Origin: Gaeumannomyces sp. JS-464
Taxonomy: Eukaryota; Ascomycota; Sordariomycetes; Magnaporthales; Magnaporthaceae
Direction: 5' to 3'
DNA: 64,000 nucleotides
NCBI GenBank assembly: GCA_002197995.1
Contig: NGZR01000005.1
Coordinates: forward strand, 3,782,001-3,846,000
In this document: in pieces, positions 22,622-34,069 of the stretch
Numbering within the stretch: the stretch's first letter is position 1
Layout: each line of letters starts with the position of its first letter
Program-made: the position numbers and the translations under genes
Notes under the pieces: generated by a model
The model's database searches: none
What the model was told of the DNA's origin: nothing
Seen by the model: the letters and a program-made list of their open reading frames with translations, nothing else

Positions 22622-25600
22622 TGGATGTGGATGTGGGATGCGGGTGAAGCCTCAGAGCAGATGCAGTAGCAGGAGGCAGATTGACACGACACCATGATCC
22701 TTGTTGTCACGATTCCTTCTCACGCCTTTAAGGTAATAGCTAAAGAGTACTTGGTAATTCTCTAATGATTATTAACTTGGCCTCGATCGTCTCGTCTGAT
22801 ATCAAGGTTTAAGTTAGGCCCGGCGCACATGCCGGGAGCCGGTGTCGCCGGTTCGTCTGCCGTGGGAACTCTCAACCATCGGCACTTCTCCAGTAAGCTG
22901 CTCTCTCTATTCGCGGAAGAGATGCGGCTCGGAGACGATTCGGGGAGACCGGACCCAGCCGGATTGCCGGGTAGACGGGTCTTGCCTGTTGCCCCACCTC
23001 GTTCCCTTTTTTTTTTTTTTTTTTTTTTTCAGACCGTTTTCTTTCAGCCACGGGCAGGAGATGCTGCAATCGGCTCGGAAACAGAAGGCTTGGCTTTGTT
23101 GGGGGAGGAGTGGGCCTCCACTCTGGCGCCGTTGGACAGAGAACGGCACTAAAAATGAACAAAGATTCATCCGAAAATGAAATGGGACGGCCCCTCCGGC
23201 TTTCTTCTGCTTTGACGCACTGCCATGGCTCAGCGGAGCAGGTGGGGTTGGATCTCGAGACAGAGCCCGTGAGCCCGGGCTCCGATGAGCCATCCATGGA
23301 ATGGGTTTGCCACGAACCCGCAGGGCACAGGTACAGAAAGAGACGGACGGGCACAGGCATGTCCAACAGCCGCAGACTGGGCGTCGGGCGTGGCCGACTT
23401 CCCGGTTGTGTTTGGCATGATAACTGGGGCTTTCTGTCTTTGCCTTTTTTCTTTCAATTTTTCTTGCTTATGGGTGTTGCATGCATGTGGGCAATGCATG
23501 CAAAACGCCAGACATCTCGCAATGCAAACTGGCAATGCGCCTGCCAGGGACGAGCGTGGAGTAAAAGAAAAAAACGGGGTTTCGACCCTTGGACAGGGGT
23601 GTCGATGAATCGCACGCTGCCGCCTCCCTCGGTCAGAGCAAGACCTAAGTTGAGCTCCAGGAATGGAACAAACAGGTATCAAACTCTGTGTTATCAGCGG
23701 CACAGCAGCTGCGCGGCCCGTCAGGAAACGGTAACGGTAGTAAAACAGTTGCACTACGCCGTCACGCTGACAAAAAGAAAAAAAGGAGCCCCAGCAGTCG
23801 TGCGAGCGTGGAAGTTGCCGGCCGATGGCGCCGTGGGACCCGGCAGCATTATGGCAGGGATGCTTGCCTGCCTGCTTGTGTGGCTCCCACCATCCTGGCT
23901 GTGCCAATGCAGCAAAGGAGGGCATCCAAGCAAACAAGAGGGCGCCCATACCACGTCGCACGCAGAAATGTCGTCACCGGCCGATCACGAGGGTTGGGCA
24001 GAGTGGAGGTATGTGGGAAGATACAGAGAGATACCTAGAGAGCGAGATGTATGTAGACCCCTTTCGATTCTTGCAGAGTGGTGACGCCTCGTGGCCATGT
24101 GCATCCACGCCCCCGATGATATTTCGCCGCAGCATTTTTAGGGTCTCTCGTTGGACTGAGGCATCAAACTTTGTTCCCCCTGCCAGGCGCGCTTGCGCGG
24201 CCTCTCTGGCCGCGAACACAGTAATCTCCCCGGATCCCTGGAGAGGTTAGCTACATAAGTTTCCGCGGCGGAGAACCCGACCGGGCTGACTAGGTATTTA
24301 TGGGGTTCTCTTGGACGTGTGGTGCCTATCTTTTTTGGAACTGCGTTGGCCCTTGGAGGAGAGCGGGCTCGAGCAGAGGGCCTCCTTGTATTGTGTAGGA
24401 TCTGCTCTGCCAGCCAACGGTTGAGTGAAACCAAGAGGACGGGGGATAGTACCAAATGTGGCGCGCAGGACCGACGCAGAGGTTTTTCCTTGAGGCTGAC
24501 GGCATCTATGGTGGCGTCAGCGTCTCGGATGGTCTGGAGCGCCCTGGCAAGCGATTGACCTGTGCTGGGAGAAAGCATGGAAGAAGAAAAAACCAAATAG
24601 ATGGTGCCATTTGCTGCGTTGCATGCACTGCCATCATCTATCGCACCGGCTACCTCTCGCGCTAGTGATGCGGACTAGGCCGGTCCTGTGGAACCAAAAA
24701 AGAACGCCTGGGAGCTGCCCTGAGCATGAACCTTGAGGATGCGCAAGACCCAGTCGCACTCCCTTTTTGACCGCCCGGTTCCTGCGAGCAGTCGAGAAAC
24801 AATGGAGACCGACTGGTCAGCAGGCAGGGGACAAGAAATAGGCTTACGCAGCAGAGTGTGCAAATGCTGGGTGGTACCGGCAATAGTGCATTGAGAGATG
24901 TGTGTGTGGGCGCCTGGCGTGCTGGCTCTTCTGTCAAGCAACCCTTGCATAAACCGTTTGTCGCGAATCAGAGCGGTGTGTTGGACCCGTTGGACCTGGT
25001 GCTCTGTGTGACCAAGCTGTGGCCAGCCAAGGCCGCGGCGTTGACTAATAGAAGCTACCTGTGCCTGGGCAAAATCGCTAGGCATACACGTCTGGGAGGA
25101 GCAGTCCCTTCCCTGCCTTTCGGGCCTCCCATCAAGACGACCACAGGACGGCCATGCGGGATGTGCTGCTTTTACACAGCCATACCCAGACCCCAGACTC
25201 CAGGTTTGGTGCACCAGGAGAAACGGAAAGGATCGGATCGACGTTATGATTTGCGTGCTGAGCGTGGGAGGGTGTGAGCAGCTCGTCATAATGAATGATA
25301 ACGGGCGAAAGAGAGGTCAGCCGTGCCAGCCGGCCGCCCAGGCCTCCCCAGACCCAGCTCTATTGGGCCGAACACTAAGGACGTGTCAGAAGCAATAAGA
25401 TGATGCTTCGATCCAGCCGCGTTGCTTTTTGGTGCCGTCTCCCGACTCGTGCATCCGCCCGGTTCGCACACGACGGCAACCGTGCCCGTAGGACAGAGGC
25501 TACCGGCGGAGTCACGGTCCGTACTCTGCTGTAGGACCTTCGTGCTCACCAAGCGTAACCAGGCGGGAGCCGCCATCGTATCGTATCGTGTCTGCCGTAG

Positions 25601-26915
25601 GTCTTGGCCTCCAGATGCAGCATGCAGGCAGCCTTGGGCACGCTGGGGGGAGCAGCCAAGTCTGGTGCTGCTGCAAATCCACTCCACCGCTGCATTCCCA
25701 TTGTCCTATCTGCGTCTGCGCACGGCATTGGATGCTCAGCCCAGCTCCAGTCGAAAAAAGGGGGCCGTCGATCAAGCCAGAACCTGGCATCCAGACGCCC
25801 CGCCGTCCAGGACTTGCACCATGCCCACTAACGTCACACCCTCCAGCACAGCCAAGCCTGCAGCGCAGCGCAGGAGGAGACCTTTTTTAGCCTGGGACCC
25901 TCCAGCAAGAAACCCTTCGCTCGCCCCTCTTCCGTGCATCCCCAAAGAATGCGGCCCTGGTCGTCCTCGAACACAACCCACCCCTCGTATCGTTTCAGCC
26001 CGCCGTGAAGGGAGCCGCGACACCCCTCTCAACCCCTGCCTCTGCACCGCAAAAACCCTCGTCTCGCCTCCCTTTTAATCGGGGGTTTTGTTTTCGCTCT
26101 GCGCTCCCGTTTGATATCCTGAGATTCTTTCGTTTGCCGTCAGATCCAAGCGCAGCAGCAACAGCAACCAACCGACTGAAGGCCAAGTGTGTGCGCGAGC
26201 TGCCTTCGCGCCTTCCAAGCTACTACCAATCTCGACTGCACCCACCCGCAAGGGACACAGCGCCACCACCCCTGGGCGCCTCGCCCCAGAGCATTTGATC
26301 TCTGATCCCCACTCTCCCCGACCTGGCAGCCAGTGCCACGCAATTCCAAGCGGCCGCGACCCACGGACCAGACGAAAACTCTCGACTCCTCAGCCAACCA
26401 TCTCCTGCGAGCCGCTCTTCCTCCTCCCTTTGACACCCCAACATCCATCAGCCGCCGCCCTCGATTGATTACCACCGACCGACCTAACCGACCGACCACA
26501 CTCGCTTTCTCCCTGCTGCTTGCCGGCGACCACAATCAACTTTCGTTCCGCGCGCCCTAGAGGCCTTTTTGCAAAACCACTCAGTTCCGTGACAAAATCA
26601 CCCGAATCCACCCGTCGCCGTTTCCTCGATCGACCGATCCCCATCGACCACGAACAACTCGGACAGGCCCGGCTCCTCGCGCGCCGAGGGGAGTCGATTC
26701 ATCCCCCCGACCTGGCTTACCAGCGCCAGGACTCGCGAGGGTCTTCTCTGGGCGAAGACCCGGGCGTCTCACAGGCCTTCCCGCCGACCCATCCGCACTG
26801 GTCGAACCAGCTTAACCAGCCGCGGCAGCCTCACCATCAACAGTCGCCGTTCGACAATCCGGCCTACATTTATCGAGGCGAACCGGAGGCCACGCCTTCC
26901 GCACCCCGCCGCAAA
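22622..26915. other. long intergenic region upstream of the UPF0658 gene
   Basis: 4.3 kb with no gene I can support. It contains a T23 run at 23007-23029. The last 700 bases (about 26200-26900) are pyrimidine-rich and lack ATG, like a long fungal 5' leader. An ORF from ATG 23155 to 24084 (about 309 codons) is unusually long for non-coding DNA, but its third-position GC is lower than in the real genes here, it is rich in Trp, Cys and Arg, and an antisense frame covers most of it. It is discussed as a finding. Confidence 0.5.
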
Positions 26916-28134
26916 ATGTTCGGCTTCATCGCTACGAAATGGCCGAGGCTATTCTTTGCCATCACGTCCTTCCAGGCCATCATATGCCTCGTCTTTGAAG
27001 GGTAAGTCTGTTGTGAACTTGTCCACTGTCGCCAGCCGCACAGCTATGCACACAATTGTCCATCACGAACATCGATGCTGACCAGGTACCTGTCCAAACA
27101 GCTATGTTTTCGGCCGCTTCCAGAGCAGCCTAAAATACGTCCCTATGGACAAGCAATCACCCCTAGAAGGTGCACCAGCCCAGTCGATCCCGACCTTTTT
27201 GGCGCTCTTCATCTTCGGCTTCTTGTTCCAGGTCGTGCTTGTCTGGGATGCTCTGCGGATGAAGAACACCATTCAGGTTATCGGCATCTGCGTGTCGAAC
27301 CTGGCCATGATGCTGTACACGGTCATCCAGATCGACCAGATCAGGCAGGCCATCGAAACACTGGCCACTCATAATCGACTGGAGAACACGACCCCGACTG
27401 AGCTCTGGGGTGACTGTCAACCCCTTCTCATCGCTATCCCCATCATCGTTGCCCTGTGCACTCTTGGTATGGGCTTCGTCGCCTGGAAGCTGTACCAAGA
27501 GTTCGCCTGGGACATTCTGAAGCAGATCGGCGCCGACTACAGGATGAAGCGGCGCTTCCTGCACTACCAGGTAAGTCACTTCGAGTGACTTTGCTATCCG
27601 AACTGTAGATGAACCAATCACTTATACGCGATCACACTACAGGTTTACATCGCGCTGCTCAAGTTCGATTTTTTCTTCTTCCTTGGCTTCACGGTCCAGT
27701 TCCTCGTCATTGTGGGCGGCTCGTCGAGCGCCGAGACCATCTTGACCGGACTGGCGATTCCCGTGACGATCGCGATCCTGCTCTTTGCCGCATTCTTTAC
27801 GCGCCGCGAGAACAAGATCGGCATGGGCTGCGTCATGGTCCTCTACTTCGGCGGCCTGTCGTACTTCTTCTTCAAGCTGGTGCGCATCTACCAGCCGAGT
27901 CACAGGGAAAAGTACAAGGCTGTTGAGAGGTCGCTGACGGCCTTTGCTGTCCTCACCATCATTCTCATCATCCTGACCATCACCAACGCCTTTGTCTGCA
28001 TGAACAACTTCGGCGCTGGCCTCAAGAACCACCTGATCAACTCGCCCAGGAGAGACGAGGAGAAGCCTGACGCCAACTCGATCAGCCTGCACGACGTCAA
28101 GCCCCAGCTCCCCAGCAGGATGACCATCGATTAA
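26916..28134 (+). CDS. UPF0658 family Golgi membrane protein
   Basis: Multi-pass membrane protein of the fungal UPF0658 family; fission yeast members localise to the Golgi and their biochemical role is unknown. Exons 26916-27001, 27102-27570 and 27643-28134; introns of 100 and 72 bases (both GTAAGT); 348 residues. No ATG lies between about 26500 and 26916, so ATG 26916 (MFGFIATKWPRLFF) is the start, although an open frame continues upstream. Seven or so hydrophobic segments are visible, for example FFAITSFQAIICLVF, FLALFIFGFLFQVVLVW, LLIAIPIIVALCTLGMGFV, FFFFLGFTVQFLVIVGG, IAILLFAAFF and LTIILIILTITNAFVCM. A charged cytosolic tail ends PSRMTID. No frame breaks. Confidence 0.9.
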
Positions 28135-30680
28135 GCGTCTCACACGATACCTTTTTAATGTCTTCCCTCTTTCACGGCATCTCTTTCCTGTCGCCATTTT
28201 TCTTACTCATCTCCTCGGTCCAGGATTTGTCGAGGGCCATTTATTACCCGCGTCGCACATTCAAAAACAATACCAGGCACAAGGATCGATTTCATCGCCA
28301 CGGCCGATGGTGGCTTCTTTTTTTCTTTTTTTTTTCCCTTACACCGGCGGTCGCATATCCGCAAGCTATCCTTTCTCGTTGTCGCGGAACGAGTTCTATC
28401 TCCTCGCATCTTCATCGTCTTCCAAGCCTGCCTATCCACCTCTGTGGGAGGTAGTTCTGGGCGACGCGTGTCCCTCACGCTGGAGGATTCCATCGACAGG
28501 TACCACTAGAATGTACAAAGTCCACGACTTGACGATCATTTTCTTCATTGAGGGGAAAACGCGGAGCGAGCATTTAGAGAGGAATGGGCTGTGGAGCGGG
28601 GAGAAATATCACCCCAATCATGCACGCCCTTCCTCGTGGGCCAGGCTGCCGGTGTTTATTGACCTTGAATCGGCGAGGTCGGAATCAGGGAGGGGAGTTG
28701 GGGGAAAGGGGAGCCGGATCTGTCTCAATTCATTTCCCCACGGTCGTGGGGAGCCATACCCGGCCATCAGCCATGTTGCATTTTCTGTCGTCTTCGTTTT
28801 TTTATCTCTGCTTGTTTGCTTTCAATCTCCTCTATCACATTTCTCCTTGAGTTCTCTTGCCAGCTCTGAGCCTACTTCTGCTTTGCGATTTGACTGTCGA
28901 CGATTCCCCAACCCCAGGCTAGGAAGTCTTTTTGTTGGTCTATCTAGAGGTTTCATACTCAATACGACTAGGATCCCTAGGTTCCCAGCCTACCAATCCC
29001 CAACCTGTGAAGCTTACCTGCTCTCCTGTTCATGATTTTTGCCACTGCGTTGACGCTTTTGGGTTGTGGGGAACCCGCTGTTTTTACATACAAAGCCTTG
29101 CGGATGGCAGAAGTTCGCCTCTTGCGGGTCCATTGTCTTGGGATGAGACTTGAGACGAATGGCAGGCCCTTGCTGGCCACCTGGCGTTGCTATATTCAGC
29201 AGCAAATCACCTCTTATACCTTGTTAGTATTCCAGGGGATCTCCCCGGCCCGGATATGGGTACTCTGTCAGGCGATGTGCATGAGCCCACCTACTGAATT
29301 TGCCACTTGAAAGCTAGGGGAATGATTGACGGGGAAAGCATCGAAAGAGAGAGGGAGGAGGGGAAAGCCCAGAGGAAACAACTCTGAGGATCATCCTCGA
29401 TTGGGTGTGGGATTGTAACCAAAATAGGGCTCGTCATCTCAGGCAAGCACAAGGTCCAAATCAGAAACCCCTTTCAAGGCGCGTCTTCGATGTCAATTAA
29501 AAAAGGGTGGGCAAAACTTGATAGGAGGGCTACTTTACCAAGACCGAGTTGGTGGATGCATGCTTCTCAAAAGGCGGGCTGACAGGAACGCGTATGCCTC
29601 GTCCAAGACCGGCCAGTCATCACACCTACCAAGCAAACTCAAACCAGTCTACGGTCAAACAAAAGCCGCGCTGCTCGTCCTTGCAAAGCTCATTTTTCCC
29701 CCGTGGTTTCCCCCCGCCTTGTCTCTTCATGAAACAGTCTGAGGGATAACCGAGTTGGCGTGTTGGTATTTTCGCTGGTCGTTCGCGGTGTGGGGTCTTG
29801 CCTACAACATCCCGGGTGTCGTAGGCTAGCTGGGAGGTGCAGGAGGCGTGCAGCAAGTCTGCAGCGAAGTTGACGTGTACGGACGGAACCCTCACGTGAA
29901 AGACCTCATTGGGCCGCCCAGATGGAATTGGCGTCATGCTCAGAAACGACAACAAACACGTCGAGACGCTATCACGGCTGTGTCTGCCGCCCGAGATTCG
30001 TGACTCAGAACTGTCGTAGATGGGGAAGAACAAAAAAAAAAAAAAAGATCGTTACTCAATACGAGAGTATATAACACGCTCGATTGGAGGTTGTGGAGGA
30101 AGGCGCTAGGCTTGGACCTAATACCAGCCTGCCGAGGGTCGGTCCGAGACCAAAAAAGGGTGGTTGTTGTGGGATGGCCCGACAGACGAGGCGTGAACCA
30201 AAGCTCGGCTGAATGTCGACCAGAAGACAGTGCAATGGGGAAAGTGAAGCAAGAGCAGAGAAACGGAGTTGCAATCGGGTGTATGTAACTATCAGAACAT
30301 TCAGGTGAGTCGCAAGAGAGAAAAATGAAGAGGAAAAAAGAAAGCGCGTGCGAAAAAGGAACCCGAGCCTGACCATCGTGATCCAATACCCAGAACGCCA
30401 AACCAACTCCACCCTTGCCGTCATTGTATGCGTGTCCGAGTGAGGTAAACCGAATAAGGGGCGTGCAGAAGCTGATCTGTCCGGTGCCTCTGACGAAAGG
30501 TGTAGGAGGCTTAGAATGCGGAGGATGAAAATCAAGAAGAAAAGGAAAGAATAACAGAGGGGGTAAAAAAAAAAAGAAAGCGAAAAAAAAAGCAAGCCAA
30601 GGCAAGCAATCAACTGCGGACGATATTGACGACGCGAGGTGACTAGCTCAGGGACAGGCATATAGCCCAACTCTCTTACA
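28135..30680. other. intergenic downstream of the UPF0658 gene
   Basis: 2.5 kb between convergent genes, with no supported gene. It holds T- and A-rich runs (for example near 28317-28338 and 30031-30045). The overlapping minus-strand frames at 29940-30733 are rich in Phe/Ser/Leu because of A-rich tracts on the plus strand and look like non-coding DNA. Confidence 0.55.
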
Positions 30681-31034
30681 TCAGCTCCAGTCATCGCTCG
30701 CGACCACCCTCCAGGAGAGCTGACCATCCTCATCCCCGGGGAGAAGCCGCAGAATATCAGTGGAGGTTACGGCATTCCGGCGCGTAGGCGGCTGTGCTGG
30801 CTGCGGCTGCGAGGGCGAAGGGGTACGTCGGTCGTAGGATGTCGGCCTCGAAACCGTCGACGAGCCACTGTCCGAAGGGTCGAGCGCCGCAACATCCTCG
30901 TACGCATACCAGAAGGTATCGTTCTGATCGTCGTTGTCGTTCTCGTCGTCATCGTCATCATCGCCGCCGTCGCCGCCGTTGTCTTCACCGTCTTCGCTGT
31001 ATACCGTTACTGGCGCGGCCCGGCCGCGACCCAT
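30681..31034 (-). CDS. possible small acidic ORF just downstream of RMD5
   Basis: Open frame from ATG 31034 (MGRGRAAPVTVYSEDGED) to TGA at 30681; the frame is open back to about 31214 without another ATG. The 117-residue product has an Asp/Asn-rich run followed by DTFWYAYEDVAALD and ends LSWRVVASDDWS. I recognise no family. It lies on the same strand, about 200 bases after the RMD5 stop. It could be a separate small gene, an alternative C-terminal extension of Rmd5 reached by splicing out the Rmd5 stop, or 3' UTR sequence. Its non-random C-terminus makes coding plausible but unproven. Confidence 0.3.
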   Translation of the reverse strand: MGRGRAAPVTVYSEDGEDNGGDGGDDDDDDENDNDDQNDTFWYAYEDVAALDPSDSGSSTVSRPTSYDRRTPSPSQPQPAQPPTRRNAVTSTDILRLLPGDEDGQLSWRVVASDDWS

Positions 31035-31241
31035 GAACGCTCTACCTCGGTCGCGTTGGCTTTCTCCTGACCCGTAGCCTTCGCCACGATTGTCGGGCCC
31101 GTCAGAGGCCCTTGCCTCGCGGTTCGCTTCGGTGCCGCCATCGTTCTCTCCAACCTCGATCCAACTACCTGGCACGGTCTCTGGAAGCTGCCTGGCGATG
31201 GGTGCCGAGCACACGTTTGTCGTGTCGCTGGACCCATTGTC

Positions 31242-32657
31242 CTACAAGATGACAGGCCGAGCGTCTTTGATATTTCCTTCTGCCGGGCAATACGGGCACT
31301 TGAAGCGCTGGCCGTTCTTGATCAGGTTCTTCAGACTATCCCTAGCGAGCACGTGGCCGCAGGGCAGGATCATGGGCGGGTTGCTCGTCGTCGTCTGCTC
31401 CTTGGAGACAGGGCAGACAAAGACCGAGTGATACATGAACGAGTGCGGAAGAGGTGTCTCGAATGCGAGCTCGTGGGCAGTGGTCCACTCTGCGCCGTGA
31501 GCCTTGGTGGCGTTCATGTACTTGACCAGGCGCGGGAGGGCGATGGCGCCGGCAGTGGCGGCCAGATACAGAGGCGACTCGGCGGAGAGGCCGAGCAGGG
31601 AGCAGAACTCGCGGGTGAAGGAGTTGGCGGCGTCGAGGAAAGCGGTTGGCGAATCGAAGAGTGACGCATAGGGGGAGTCGGGCAGGTTCGGGGCGTAGAC
31701 GAGGGCGCCAGCCAGGCGCTGGATCTCGACAAGGTGGCGGTCATGGAAGCGGGCCATGTTGAGGCGGCCGTACACGTATGCGGCGCGGGGCCCAGCCGTC
31801 ACGAACAGGTGGACGTACTGCAGCTTGCAAAGCTCGAACTCGAGGTTAGAGCCGCGCGACTCCAGCTCGGTCGAATGGGAGCGGGACCAGTCGATCGCAG
31901 GACCTAGATCTTGCCGTCGCAGAGCCTGAAGTTGTGGTACATGTTCTCGAATTTGGCCTGGAGCTCTTGAGACTGCAGCGACATGGCGAGCTCATCAGCA
32001 TGTCTCGAATCCACCTCCAAGCCCATGGCCATATCGGTCTCATGGCTGCCATCCTCTCCGGTCTCGGCGTTTCCGTCTCCGTCTCGGGCACGCGACCTCT
32101 GGTGGGCCGAAGCGTTCCGTGATTCGGCAATGAACGTGCTGGCCACGGAGAACTGGCCCTCACGCAGGAGGTGCATGGCGATGGCGCGATTTATCAGGGT
32201 GGCCTGGTCGTCCATAGCGTCATGTTCGGTGGGAATATTGGTGACGGGGAGCGCCTGGCAACAAAGGTTCAATGACAATTATCAGCATTGGAATCAGAAT
32301 GAGCGGGGGACAAACTGCTTGGGGGAGCGGGACTGAGGACTAGCAGAGTCGCCAGCAGAAGACGCAGCCTACCTTGTCGAGGGCCTTCCCAAGATCCCTC
32401 TGAACCTTTGACACATTGCGCAGATCGCCATTGACACGGTCGAAGACTTCCTTGACCGGGTTTTGCAGCTTCGTGAGCGCGAGGGTTGCCGTGTGGGGAT
32501 CTCGGGCTGCAGCAACGCTCTGTCTGGCCTCTGTGAGCTTCTGTATGAGGTCGTCGATATCGGCGACCGTCTCGGTCAGCCGCGCTTTGCCGGCGAGGGC
32601 CTGGATGTCCTTGTGGAGCTGCGGCATAGCATCCACCGGTTTGGGCTTGTCCGCCAT
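31242..32657 (-). CDS. RMD5: GID/CTLH E3 ubiquitin ligase subunit Rmd5 (Gid2), one frame break
   Basis: RING-type subunit of the GID/CTLH ubiquitin ligase, which in yeast degrades gluconeogenic enzymes. Exon 1 is 32657-32373, exon 2 is 32254-31242; the 118-base intron starts GTAGGC. About 432 residues once repaired. An N-terminal helical region (MADKPKPVDAMPQLHKDIQ...) precedes a LisH motif (LINRAIAMHLLREGQFSVASTFIAES), a CTLH/CRA region (LQAKFENMYH... FELCKLQYVHLFV) and a degenerate C-terminal RING, CPVSKEQ...ILPCGHVLARDSLKNL...FKCPYCP, ending DARPVIL, as is usual for Rmd5. The frame breaks near 31934, where one missing base truncates after QAKFENMYH; adding it gives HQLQALRRQDLGPAIDWSRSH. 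Divergent from the STB6 gene. Confidence 0.9.
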
Positions 32658-33880
32658 GATGGCGAGCGGCCTGGCTTGGGCGCCGTCCGTCGCGGCTCCA
32701 GCTTAGGCGGGCGGATAGCTAGGTAGGCGGCAGGTAGGTAGGAAGGTACCTAGGTAGATAGGTGGATAGATAGACGGATAGATTCTGCAGCTAGGGATGG
32801 GCACGGGAGCGCAGTCGGACGCAGTCGAGCGCTGTTGGAGGGGTGATGGCGGAGGAGGAGGGCGGATGAGCGGGTTTGGAATTTCGTGCGCGAGACCGAT
32901 CAGTCAGGTCCGCCAGGCGGGGAGGGCAGCCTGTCGTGGCGTGAAAAAGTCAGTGCTGAGTGGCAGCTTACAGCTCGCGCCCATGTCATGCCGTGCAGCA
33001 GGATGCACGCGCTGCAAGTGGACTGGCCGAAAGCTCCCCGCAGCACGTTTTATATGATAGATGGAAGGTGTGGTATATAGGTACATGTGGTTGTGTCGTT
33101 TTTTGATGGAAGCATGCACACTCGGGACTGCACCCTGCTGGCTGCGAAGCGGACTTGTCAATCAAGACGACTCCGCCAGAAAGGCACGTGTGTGCCCACC
33201 CCGACCTGCGAATGCTGGGTGTTGTCCCCGATTCTCCTTTTGGCTTCCGCTTTTGCAGCTCACTTTCTTCTTCAGATCTGTTCTTGTTTCTGCTACTGTC
33301 GGTTTTTATTCCCCTCTGAAGCTCGTGATGTCTTCCAGTTCCTCTCCCACCAATTGTGTCTGCTAAGTGTCAAAGGTCGGTCACATGTACCGTTTGGCGG
33401 CGCGGCTGCCGTGGTGGTACGTACCAGTACAGAGCAGCGGTGCAGGGAGGCAGGGTGGAGCCGCGGTGTCAAGGGTCTGGGTATGTGGCTTCTGAAGAGG
33501 CCTGGCGGGCGGTATGATGCCGTCACATGCGACTGAAGCTGAATTGATCCGGCTGGTTTGGCTCGCTGGCTCACCGATCCCAGCAGACATGAGCTTTCTC
33601 GGGTGGCGGCACGGCTCGTCGAGCTGCTAGCACACACGTCACGAGGCTGCTCTTTTCGCCTGTCGTCACCAGCGCCGCACATGCAGCCACCAACAGCTCA
33701 TGCATGCCCGCCCCGTCGGCTCGACAAGGTACCCACGTCGGTCGTGTGCTGCGCTGTCCAGGTTTTTATTTGACGTCAAGTCTAGCGTCGGCAAATAATC
33801 AACTTCGGTCCGCATCGCCAAGATCCGTGGCTCTCGATCAATCAGCAAACCTCGCTCGTCCCCTGGGCTTCAGTCCCACC
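32658..33880. other. divergent promoter region between RMD5 and STB6
   Basis: About 1.2 kb without a supported gene. The part next to RMD5 (32719-32790) carries a dense TAGGTA-type repeat. The STB6 side contains the promoter and leader. Confidence 0.6.
32719..32785. repeat. TAGGTAGG / GATAGATA repeat cluster in the RMD5 promoter
   Basis: Successive AGCTAGGTAGG, GGTAGGTAGGAAGGTACC and TAGGTAGATAGGTGGATAG units, followed by GATAGATAGACGGATAGA. It begins about 60 bases upstream of the RMD5 start codon, so it may be transcribed as leader or act as promoter sequence. Confidence 0.8.
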
Positions 33881-34003
33881 ATGCGGCCTCCTTTGTCTCT
33901 GGAGCCATCGTCGCAGAGCCAGCCTGCACCGCAACCACCCGCCGGAGCAACGGAGCGCGACCTCGCCTGGACGACCACGAGGCCGCAATCCCAGCCCTGG
34001 TAG
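33881..34003 (+). CDS. upstream ORF before STB6, same reading frame
   Basis: A 40-codon frame (MRPPLSLEPSSQ...SQPW) starting with ATG in good context (CACCATG) and ending in TAG at 34001-34003. It is in the same frame as the STB6 start at 34070, and no further stop lies between. It could be a regulatory uORF, or part of the true N-terminus if the TAG is a sequence error or is read through. Confidence 0.35.
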   Translation: MRPPLSLEPSSQSQPAPQPPAGATERDLAWTTTRPQSQPW

Positions 34004-34069
34004 CCCGGTTGCCGGTTGCCGCTGCTTCCGCCCACCGCCCGCTGCCCGTCACTTGCCGCCGCCGCCGTC

